NCBI RefSeq assembly: GCF_001244995.1
Contig: NZ_LN869529.1
Coordinates: 627,454-691,453 of the forward strand
Source: Intestinimonas massiliensis (ex Afouda et al. 2020)
Lineage (GTDB): Bacteria > Bacillota > Clostridia > Oscillospirales > Oscillospiraceae
Direction: 5' to 3'
Length of the DNA: 64,000 nucleotides
Shown: one piece after another, positions 50,715-56,626 of the stretch
Position numbering within the stretch: position 1 is the stretch's first letter
How the letters are laid out: every line of letters starts with the position of its first letter
Made by a program: the position numbers and the translations under genes
Notes under the pieces: generated by a model
What the model saw: the letters and a program-made list of their open reading frames with translations, nothing else
Told to the model about the DNA's origin: nothing
The model's database searches: none

Positions 50715-50725
50715 ACGAATGTTCG
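50712..50725 (-). promoter_or_regulatory. lexA box: LexA/DinR operator (SOS box) of dinB
   Basis: CGAACATTCGTTTG matches the Gram-positive consensus CGAAC-N4-GTTCG at nine of ten defined bases. It overlaps the -35 of dinB. Confidence 0.75.
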
Positions 50726-50729
50726 ATAT

Positions 50730-51938
50730 TTATGGGCCGGGTTCCCACGCCAAAAGCTGGGCGATTTGCTCCAAGTGCTCCGCTAGATCCTGGGTCCCAT
50801 TGTAGTCCAGATAGATCACACGGTCCCCGGCGCAGGCGAAAAGCTGCTGCCCGCCGTAGTCTGTGTCGGTCACCAGCGCCAGCCGGTCGAAGCCGGGGGC
50901 GGTCAGCTCCTTTACCTGGTAGCGCTCCGGTTCATATTCGGTTTTCCAGGTGTGGTAGTCAAACAGGTCGTCCAGCAGGGGAGAGGCCAGGAAGGGAAGG
51001 GCCAGGTCGTACCAGTCCATGCGCAGGTGGCACGCATTCCCGGCGCCGGGTATGGTTCCGCGCTGCCTCACCTCATAGTGCTGGGAGAGGGGGTACCACT
51101 CATAGCGCACGTAGTTATCCCGGTCGGGGCCCTCATAGCCGGGATAGGAAAGGGGCTCTGGGAGGTAAGTCTCAACGCCCTCCAGCTCCGCCAGGGAGAG
51201 CAGCGGGGCGGGCCGGGCCAGACCGGCCAGCTCGGACGCCCACCGGCCCGCAGTGAAAAAGTAGACCCCGCTGGCGATGGAGGCGACGGCGCCCAGCGTC
51301 ATCAGCAGGGTATAGAGCTGACGGATCAGGCCGGTCCGCTTCCAGCCCCGCCCGGTGGGGGCTGGGATGCCCTCGCTGAGCTGCCGCCGCAGACGGCGGA
51401 TACCCAGGACCTGCCGGAGATAGTAGAGGAGGAACGCCAGGCAGAGCAGGGCGGCAAGGGGGGTGTAGAGAGAATTGCTCTCGACCAGCCGCTGGACCGG
51501 GCCGAAGGCGCTGTCCGCCGCCGCCCAGAGAAAGAGGGCCGCCATGACGAGCGCCGCCAGAACGCACACCAGCCCGGAGCGGGTCAGCCGCCTGCTCAGA
51601 TGCTCCAGCGCGTAGCTCTGGGCCACCGGATCGGTGTGAAATTCCTCGGTCTCCGGGTCATCGGCCCAGTAGACGGCAAAGGCCTGGCCAAAGGGGCCGG
51701 CATAGTGCCACCCCCGCCCGGCGCTGTAGTCCACCTGCTCCCGGGCCAGCGAAGCCGGGACAGAGCCGCTGGGTTCGGCGTGGTAGCGGATGGGCATGGG
51801 CCTGCCCCGGCGGAACCGGGCAAAGCAGGAGCCCATTTCGGTGAAGAAAAGCCCTCTGGCGGCCATGTCCTCCAGCCAGCTCTCAATGCCGTGCATGTCC
51901 AGAAAGTCCACGGGGACCAGCTTGCGCACCAGCTTCAT
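50730..51938 (-). CDS. DUF2812 membrane protein
   Basis: 402-residue protein typical of the pairs with PadR regulators in Clostridia. The N-terminal DUF2812 domain has MHGIESWLEDMAARGLFFTEMG, then FRRGRPMPIRYHAEP. Three membrane helices (about 120-140, 160-180 and 210-230) are followed by a large extracytoplasmic domain with Trp/Tyr-rich stretches (VRYEWYPLSQHYEV). The physiological role is unknown. The start overlaps the PadR stop by four bases (ATGA). Confidence 0.88.
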   Translation of the reverse strand: MKLVRKLVPVDFLDMHGIESWLEDMAARGLFFTEMGSCFARFRRGRPMPIRYHAEPSGSVPASLAREQVDYSAGRGWHYAGPFGQAFAVYWADDPETEEFHTDPVAQSYALEHLSRRLTRSGLVCVLAALVMAALFLWAAADSAFGPVQRLVESNSLYTPLAALLCLAFLLYYLRQVLGIRRLRRQLSEGIPAPTGRGWKRTGLIRQLYTLLMTLGAVASIASGVYFFTAGRWASELAGLARPAPLLSLAELEGVETYLPEPLSYPGYEGPDRDNYVRYEWYPLSQHYEVRQRGTIPGAGNACHLRMDWYDLALPFLASPLLDDLFDYHTWKTEYEPERYQVKELTAPGFDRLALVTDTDYGGQQLFACAGDRVIYLDYNGTQDLAEHLEQIAQLLAWEPGP

Positions 51939-52255
51939 GTCTCATCATCCTCCTCGCTTTCCGCGTCGGCGATGCAGGCCCTGAGCCGCTCCAGTTCGTC
52001 GCCGTACAGGGCGCGGCCCTTGTCCGTCAGACGGTAAGTCCGTTTCCGACCCAGAACGTTGACCTCACGGATGAGCTGCTCCTCTTCAAATTTGGCCAGG
52101 ATGGTGTAGAGGGTCCCGGGTCCCAGCCGGACCCGGCCGCAGGTTTTGCGCTCCACGAAGTCCGCAATCTCGGCGCCGCATAAATCCCGCTTCCGAAAGG
52201 ACATGAGCACGTAGAACATCGTCTCGGTCAGCGCCTCCAGAGGTCTTTTGGACAT
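51935..52255 (-). CDS. PadR family transcriptional regulator
   Basis: 106-residue winged-helix repressor: ETMFYVLMSFRKRDLCGAEIADFVE then RVRLGPGTLYTILAKFEEEQLI (recognition helix GTLYTILAKF) and a TYRLTDKGRALYGDELERL wing plus dimer helix. Such regulators often control the DUF2812 gene they overlap. ATG 52255 follows AGGAGG by seven bases; GTG 52258 is an alternative. A palindrome lies between its promoter and start and could be its own operator. Confidence 0.92.
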   Translation of the reverse strand: MSKRPLEALTETMFYVLMSFRKRDLCGAEIADFVERKTCGRVRLGPGTLYTILAKFEEEQLIREVNVLGRKRTYRLTDKGRALYGDELERLRACIADAESEEDDET

Positions 52256-52269
52256 CACATGTCCTCCTT

Positions 52270-52286
52270 ATATCGAGCTTCGATAT
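52270..52286 (-). promoter_or_regulatory. Palindrome, probable PadR autoregulatory operator
   Basis: ATATCGA-GCT-TCGATAT is a perfect 7-3-7 palindrome placed 12 to 28 bp after the -10. A related half-site (GATAT) recurs at 52281-52299. Confidence 0.65.
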
Positions 52287-52297
52287 CGACTGTTGAT

Positions 52298-52326
52298 ATT
52301 ATAAGCTTCCGGGATGGCGCTGTCAA
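52298..52326 (-). promoter_or_regulatory. Consensus promoter of padR-DUF2812
   Basis: Minus strand TTGACA, 17 bases, TATAAT: perfect. A promoter this strong suggests tight repression under normal conditions. Confidence 0.85.
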
Positions 52327-52333
52327 GGCAAAC

Positions 52334-52374
52334 AAAAAACGCCCCGACGGCCGTTGAGACGGTCGGGGCGTTTT
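52334..52374 (-). terminator. Terminator after ribU
   Basis: AAAACGCCCCGAC...GTCGGGGCGTTTT stem with inner CCGT/ACGG pairing. It lies 13 bp after the ribU stop. Confidence 0.85.
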
Positions 52375-52386
52375 CAGACTGAGGGA

Positions 52387-52965
52387 TCAGATGTTTTCCG
52401 CCTCGGGCTTGGAGACGTCCTTTCTGGGCTCGCCGTGGACGATGTGGCGGGAAACGGCCTTGTAGACCACAAAGGTGATACAGGAATTGATGCCTGCCTT
52501 GAGCAGGTTAAAGGGGAGGATAACGGGCAGAAGCATGGCGTCTACCACTTCGGTGGGAGCACCCATGAACATGGGGGTGATAAAGTGGTTGGCGACCATC
52601 ATCACAAGGCCCATGGTCAGCGTGCCGCAGCACAGGCCGACGACGGCGCCGGCACGGGTGTGCTTGAAGCGGTAAATGGTGGCGGAGACCAGTACCAGGG
52701 CGCTGGTGGCGATAACGTGCATGAGGAAACCATAGACGCCGTCGCCGCCCAGGAAGAAGGCCTGGATAAAGGAAGCGAGCACGGTGATGATGACGCCGGC
52801 TACCGGACCGTAGGCAAAGGCGCCGATCAAAATAGGCACGTCGGCGGGGTCATACTGGAGAAAGGCGGCGGAGGGGAACAGGGGGAAGTGGACCAGCGTG
52901 ATGAGAACGGCGCCGATGGCGGTGAGCATGGCCAGTACCGTGAGCTGCTTGGTGCGGGGATTCAT
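52387..52965 (-). CDS. ribU: Riboflavin ECF transporter S component RibU
   Basis: 192-residue membrane protein that binds riboflavin and docks on an EcfAA'T module. Six helices are visible. The family's AxxxA-type contact motif is in helix 1 (AMLTAIGAVLITL), and ECF-S signatures follow: FLQYDPADVPILIGAFAYGP near residue 37 and ASFIQAFFLGGDGVYGFLMH near 66. ATG 52965 follows AAGGAG; an in-frame GTG at 52974 is less well placed. Control by the upstream FMN riboswitch confirms the substrate. The ecfA1A2T genes at 62-64 kb could serve it. Confidence 0.93.
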   Translation of the reverse strand: MNPRTKQLTVLAMLTAIGAVLITLVHFPLFPSAAFLQYDPADVPILIGAFAYGPVAGVIITVLASFIQAFFLGGDGVYGFLMHVIATSALVLVSATIYRFKHTRAGAVVGLCCGTLTMGLVMMVANHFITPMFMGAPTEVVDAMLLPVILPFNLLKAGINSCITFVVYKAVSRHIVHGEPRKDVSKPEAENI

Positions 52966-53013
52966 AAAGAGCACTCCTTTTCAGACGCAGGATTCCGCTG
53001 CGCCCCATGTAAT

Positions 53014-53051
53014 GGAAAACACCTGAAAGGCATCAATGTCTTCCAGGTGTT
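53014..53051 (-). terminator. Riboswitch expression-platform terminator
   Basis: AACACCTG and CAGGTGTT arms around about 18 bases, then TTTTCC, on the minus strand between the FMN aptamer and ribU. A strong candidate for FMN-induced termination. Confidence 0.7.
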
Positions 53052-53085
53052 AAAAACATGGGAAAGGTGCGCGTTTCTTAACACA

Positions 53086-53215
53086 TCTTCTTCCATCCAG
53101 ACTTCGCATCCAATGGGATGCGTCACTGTCGGTCCCGGAGTTCCACCGGGTCGGTCGTTCGGAGAACGAGTCGCGGACTTTACCGCCGATCGGGATTTTC
53201 ACCCTGCCCTGAAGA
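53086..53215 (-). promoter_or_regulatory. FMN: FMN riboswitch (RFN element)
   Basis: The minus strand starts TCTTCAGGGCAGGGTGAAA and contains the conserved blocks ATCCCGATCGGCGGT, AGTCCGCGA, CCGGTGGAACTCCGG and AGTCTGGATGGAAGAAGA. The closing stem TCTTC/GAAGA is intact. It controls ribU. Confidence 0.96.
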
Positions 53216-53244
53216 CATCTGTGATTCAGTTGTTTTCAACTTCT

Positions 53245-53272
53245 ATTATACGCACAGCCCCCAAAAAAGCAA
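53245..53272 (-). promoter_or_regulatory. Promoter of the FMN riboswitch-ribU transcript
   Basis: Minus strand TTGCTT, 16 bases, perfect TATAAT, about 30 bp before the aptamer. Confidence 0.7.
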
Positions 53273-53315
53273 GTCTAAAATCAAAAAAGTTTACGCACAA
53301 ATGTTCGATAAAACA

Positions 53316-53344
53316 TTGACTTGCCCTTTTGGATATACTACAAT
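53316..53344 (+). promoter_or_regulatory. Promoter of the SLOG protein gene
   Basis: TTGACT, 17 bases, TACAAT, ending 26 bp before ATG 53371. Confidence 0.65.
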
Positions 53345-53370
53345 AAGCAAAAAGAGAGAGGGAGAAGGTC

Positions 53371-53883
53371 ATGGACAGAGCCACCACCTGCTGCTTTACC
53401 GGGCACCGGCCCAATAAGCTCCCTTGGGGCGAGGACGAGCGGGCCCCCCGCTGTCTGGCGCTGAAGGCCCGGCTGGCGGAGCTGCTGGAGGACTGCTACC
53501 GGCAGGGCTACCGCCACTTCATCTGCGGCATGGCCCAGGGGGCCGACATGTACTTTGGAGAAGCGGTGCTGGCCCTGCGGGAAAAGCACCCGGACGTAAC
53601 GCTGGAGGCGGCCATCCCCTGCGAGGAGCAGGCTGCCCGCTGGAAGGAACGGGACCGCAACCGCTATTTCGGGCTGGTGGAGCGCTGTGATCTGGAGACC
53701 ATGGTGCAGCACCGCTATACCAGCGGCTGTATGCAGCGGCGCAACCGTTATATGGTGGATCGCTCCTCGCTGGTCCTGGCCGTCTACGACGGGATGCTGG
53801 GGGGGACCATGTATACCCTGACCTATGCCATGCGGCAGGGCGTGCGGGTGGTGACCATGGACCTGGACGGAACGATTGGCTGA
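53371..53883 (+). CDS. SLOG-family (DUF1273/YpsA-like) protein
   Basis: 170-residue Rossmann-like protein. The SLOG glycine-rich region is seen in TCCFTGHRPNKLPWG near residue 6, and the second motif in FICGMAQGADMYFGEAVLAL near 50. RYMVDRSSLVLAVYDGMLGGTMYTL near 127 is typical of the YpsA/DUF1273 group. SLOG domains bind nucleotide-derived ligands; YpsA is linked to division and oxidative stress in Firmicutes. Monocistronic by promoter and by the 130-bp gap to the next gene. Confidence 0.88.
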   Translation: MDRATTCCFTGHRPNKLPWGEDERAPRCLALKARLAELLEDCYRQGYRHFICGMAQGADMYFGEAVLALREKHPDVTLEAAIPCEEQAARWKERDRNRYFGLVERCDLETMVQHRYTSGCMQRRNRYMVDRSSLVLAVYDGMLGGTMYTLTYAMRQGVRVVTMDLDGTIG

Positions 53884-53918
53884 CAGGGCGGGTATCCGGA
53901 TGTTCCGGATGCCCGCAC

Positions 53919-53934
53919 TTTTGCATTTGCAAAA
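53919..53934 (+). promoter_or_regulatory. BlaI-type operator 1
   Basis: TTTTGCA-TT-TGCAAAA is a perfect 7-2-7 palindrome just upstream of the -35 of the blaI-like gene. Confidence 0.6.
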
Positions 53935-53939
53935 ATAAC

Positions 53940-53968
53940 TTGACATTCTGCTTTTGCAGAGGTAAGAT
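53940..53968 (+). promoter_or_regulatory. Promoter of the blaI/blaR1-like operon
   Basis: TTGACA, 17 bases, TAAGAT. Operator 2 sits exactly in the spacer. Confidence 0.8.
53947..53960 (+). promoter_or_regulatory. BlaI-type operator 2
   Basis: TCTGC-TTTT-GCAGA palindrome between the -35 and -10 hexamers, ideal for promoter occlusion. Confidence 0.6.
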
Positions 53969-53981
53969 ACGAGCACAGAGA

Positions 53982-53997
53982 TTTCTGCAAATGCAAA
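53982..53997 (+). promoter_or_regulatory. BlaI-type operator 3
   Basis: TTTCTGCAAATGCAAA shares the TGCA-N2-TGCA core of operator 1 (one mismatched arm pair) and lies between the -10 and the ribosome site. Confidence 0.55.
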
Positions 53998-54013
53998 TAT
54001 AGGAGGAACCCCA

Positions 54014-54394
54014 ATGAGAGAGAGCAGACGGCTGCCGGAATCGGAGCTGGACATCATGCTGGTGGTGTGGAAGGAGGGGGGCGCGGCGACGGCCCCCGCC
54101 ATCCTGGCGGGTCTTGAGCGGCCTCTGACGGCCAGCGCGCTGCACAGCTATCTGAAGCGGCTGGAGGAAAAGGGCTTTCTGACCTGCGTCAAAAGTGGAA
54201 AAGTAAATACCTATACGGCTTTGATCTCCCAGGCGGATTACCAGAGAAGCGAGGGGAGGAGCATCCTCCGCAAGCTCTACGGGGGTTCCCTGACCCGGTT
54301 TGCCGCCGCCCTCTATGACGAAGGCCCGGTGGACCAGCAGGAGATTGCCCAGCTCCAGGCCCTGCTGGAGGAGCTGAGGGGGGAAGCCCGGTGA
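54014..54394 (+). CDS. BlaI/MecI/CopY family repressor
   Basis: 126-residue winged-helix repressor. RLPESELDIMLVVWKEGGAATAPAILAGL is the family opening; the recognition helix is TASALHSYLKRLEEKGFLTC, followed by a KSGKVNTYTALIS wing and a C-terminal dimerisation part. In BlaI/MecI the switch is proteolysis at the C-terminus; a region DYQRSEGRSILRKLYGG here is equivalent, though I cannot place a cleavage site. AGGAGG is seven bases before ATG 54014. Its stop overlaps the next gene (GTGA). No beta-lactamase gene is nearby. Confidence 0.92.
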   Translation: MRESRRLPESELDIMLVVWKEGGAATAPAILAGLERPLTASALHSYLKRLEEKGFLTCVKSGKVNTYTALISQADYQRSEGRSILRKLYGGSLTRFAAALYDEGPVDQQEIAQLQALLEELRGEAR

Positions 54395-56577
54395 TCGGAG
54401 CCCTGTTTCAGCGGTTTGTTCTGCTGTCCCTGAGCGGTTCGATGGTGCTGCTGCCCCTGCTGCTTTTCGCCGGTCTCATCCAGCGGCGGTATCGGGCACA
54501 GAGCTGTGCGGTGCTGTGGCTGCTGCTGGCGGTGCGGCTGCTGCTGCCCGTCCGGGTGCCGCTGGAATTGCTGCGGCCCGCTGTGACTCTGCCCATGCCG
54601 GAGTATACCGCCATCATGCTGCCCCAGACACCGTCGGAGTCCGCACCTGCCGCTCCGGCGTCTGCCGCGCCGTCTGTGGGGGCCAAGCCCCCTGCGGCGG
54701 AAAAGGCCCCCACACGCTCCGCGGCGGAGCGGCTGGGGACCGTCTGGCTGCTGGGAGCCGCCGTCTTTCTGCTGGGGCAGGGGGCGGCCTGCCGCCTGAC
54801 CCGCCGCCGCCTGATGCGAGGGGCGCGGGAGGACGCAGAGGACCAGGCGTGCGTGGAGCGACTCCGGCGAGAGCTGGGAGTCAAAGGGAACACGGCGGTC
54901 TGGCGAACCGCCTGGGCGGCCACGCCCCTGACGCTGGGGCTCCTGCGTCCGGTGATCCTGCTGCCGGAGGAGGCCCTCCCGGCGGAGCACCTGGAGCTGG
55001 TCCTGCGCCATGAGCTGCTCCACATCCGGCGGGGCGACCTGTGGTACAAGGCGCTGCTGCTGGCGGTTAACGCCGTCCACTGGTTCAACCCCCTGGTGTG
55101 GTGGATGGCCCGGGAGGCCGGGCGCAATTTGGAATATTGCTGTGACGACGCGGTGGTGCGGGGCCGGGATGCCGACTTCCGCCGCCGCTATGGAGAGGTT
55201 CTGCTGCATGCCGCCGGCGGAGGCGGGCCCGTGCTGTGCACTCGGTTCGGAGACAGCGGGACACGTCTGAAAGGAAGGCTGATGAATTTGTTTCAAACCA
55301 AGCGGACCGGGGCGGCCATGGTCTGTGTGGTCCTGGCCGGGGCGGTGCTGGCCGGCGGACTGGTCGCCTGTGAGAGCGCCGGAGCGGCGGGCTCCGGTGA
55401 TCCCGCGGCCTCCGTGGCTCCGCCCGCCCCGACGGAGACGGCTCGGGCGGGGAAGGACCTGGTGCTGGAAAATGTAGTCCTTCTACATCTGGAAAATTCC
55501 GAAATCTATGTGCCGGTGAATAGCATGGAGCCCGATGTCATGTCTGCGGATACGATGGGGGAGGTGCTGGTGGACCGGAAACTGACCGATGGGACAGAGG
55601 TCGTGTGCTATTGGATGCCGGATAGTGAGTATACGAAATACTGGGCTATCCGGCAGGGAGACAGCTTGCTGCGGTTTTGTGTAGAGGACAGCGCTTATCA
55701 GGCAGGCTATTCGATAGAAGAATTTCAGAATGTGCTTGGGAAAAACGGGTTTCGGATTGAAGCACCCAGAGGAGCGGCCTATCAGGCCTATGATTATTAT
55801 TACATAGACACAAACGGCGTGCCGAGGCTGCTGGCAGATTGCGCCAACTGGGTAGAAGAGCGTGATTCAAATGGTGACGGCGAAAAGGAACTGCTCTACT
55901 TTTATCATGGCGGAGCCTTGCCGTACTACTACTTTCGACAGGGTGACGTGATATATAAAGCGGATATAGAATCTCTGTGGCAGAATAGGTTTCCGGATTT
56001 CCAATTAGGGGCTAAAGCGCCGCCTTATGAATGGGCGGATAGAGGCTTGACGGTATATTACAGCAAAAAGATGGAGAATAGCTCGGTCGAACCGGAATTA
56101 CAGAAAGCGTATCTGGACTTTACGGCTGAGACGATAGAGGCCTGGTTGGAGAAGGATGCTTCTGAGATCGGCTGCCAGTGGCCGGTACCGGAGAACTACC
56201 AGATCTCCGCCCTCTCTGGTTCCCGGGTTCACCCTGTCACCGGAGAGAAACGCGGCCACTCCGGCGTGGACATTGCGGCGCCGGAGGGCACCCCGGTCCT
56301 GGCGGCGCTGGGCGGCGTGGTGGTGGCATCCGGATTTGACGCCGTCTACGGAAATTATGTGGAGCTTACCCACGAAAACGGCCTTTCCACCCTCTACGCC
56401 CAGCTCAACGCCCGGGAGGTGGAAGAGGGCGATACCGTGGACCAGGGCCAGGTGATCGGCACGGTGGGCTCCACTGGCCAGTCTACGGGGGCCCATCTCC
56501 ACCTGGAGTTCCGGGTGGACGGCGAGGCGGTCGATCCGCTGGCCTATTATCCCGAAAGGAACTTCGAATTCCCCTAA
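54391..56577 (+). CDS. BlaR1-type M56 metalloprotease fused to an M23 (LytM) peptidase
   Basis: 728-residue membrane protein. Residues 1-100 carry two or three helices, then a zinc-protease domain with His207-Glu-Leu-Leu-His211 (RHELLHIRRGD) and a conserved ARE-type distal Glu in WMAREAGRNLEYCCDD. Another helix near 310-330 ends LVACES. The middle (about 370-590) is a lower-GC, beta-rich extracytoplasmic region with an EF-like DSNGDGEKELLYF. The C-terminal M23 domain (600-728) retains zinc ligands His623, Asp627 and His704 (GHSGVDIAAPEG; GAHLHLEF). BlaR1 normally ends in a penicillin-binding sensor, so replacement by an M23 peptidase is unusual. GTG start coupled to the repressor gene. Confidence 0.9.
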   Translation: MIGALFQRFVLLSLSGSMVLLPLLLFAGLIQRRYRAQSCAVLWLLLAVRLLLPVRVPLELLRPAVTLPMPEYTAIMLPQTPSESAPAAPASAAPSVGAKPPAAEKAPTRSAAERLGTVWLLGAAVFLLGQGAACRLTRRRLMRGAREDAEDQACVERLRRELGVKGNTAVWRTAWAATPLTLGLLRPVILLPEEALPAEHLELVLRHELLHIRRGDLWYKALLLAVNAVHWFNPLVWWMAREAGRNLEYCCDDAVVRGRDADFRRRYGEVLLHAAGGGGPVLCTRFGDSGTRLKGRLMNLFQTKRTGAAMVCVVLAGAVLAGGLVACESAGAAGSGDPAASVAPPAPTETARAGKDLVLENVVLLHLENSEIYVPVNSMEPDVMSADTMGEVLVDRKLTDGTEVVCYWMPDSEYTKYWAIRQGDSLLRFCVEDSAYQAGYSIEEFQNVLGKNGFRIEAPRGAAYQAYDYYYIDTNGVPRLLADCANWVEERDSNGDGEKELLYFYHGGALPYYYFRQGDVIYKADIESLWQNRFPDFQLGAKAPPYEWADRGLTVYYSKKMENSSVEPELQKAYLDFTAETIEAWLEKDASEIGCQWPVPENYQISALSGSRVHPVTGEKRGHSGVDIAAPEGTPVLAALGGVVVASGFDAVYGNYVELTHENGLSTLYAQLNAREVEEGDTVDQGQVIGTVGSTGQSTGAHLHLEFRVDGEAVDPLAYYPERNFEFP

Positions 56578-56583
56578 TGGGCC

Positions 56584-56617
56584 AAAACGCCCTGCACCAA
56601 ACGGTGCAGGGCGTTTT
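56584..56617. terminator. Bidirectional terminator between the fusion gene and clpC
   Basis: AAAACGCCCTGCACC pairs exactly with GGTGCAGGGCGTTTT around AAAC, serving both convergent genes. Confidence 0.92.
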
Positions 56618-56626
56618 GCATATCCG

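Noticed and set aside
54014-56577. Classical beta-lactam resistance operon
   Set aside because: No beta-lactamase or mecA-like gene follows, and the BlaR1-type protein lacks a penicillin-binding sensor domain.
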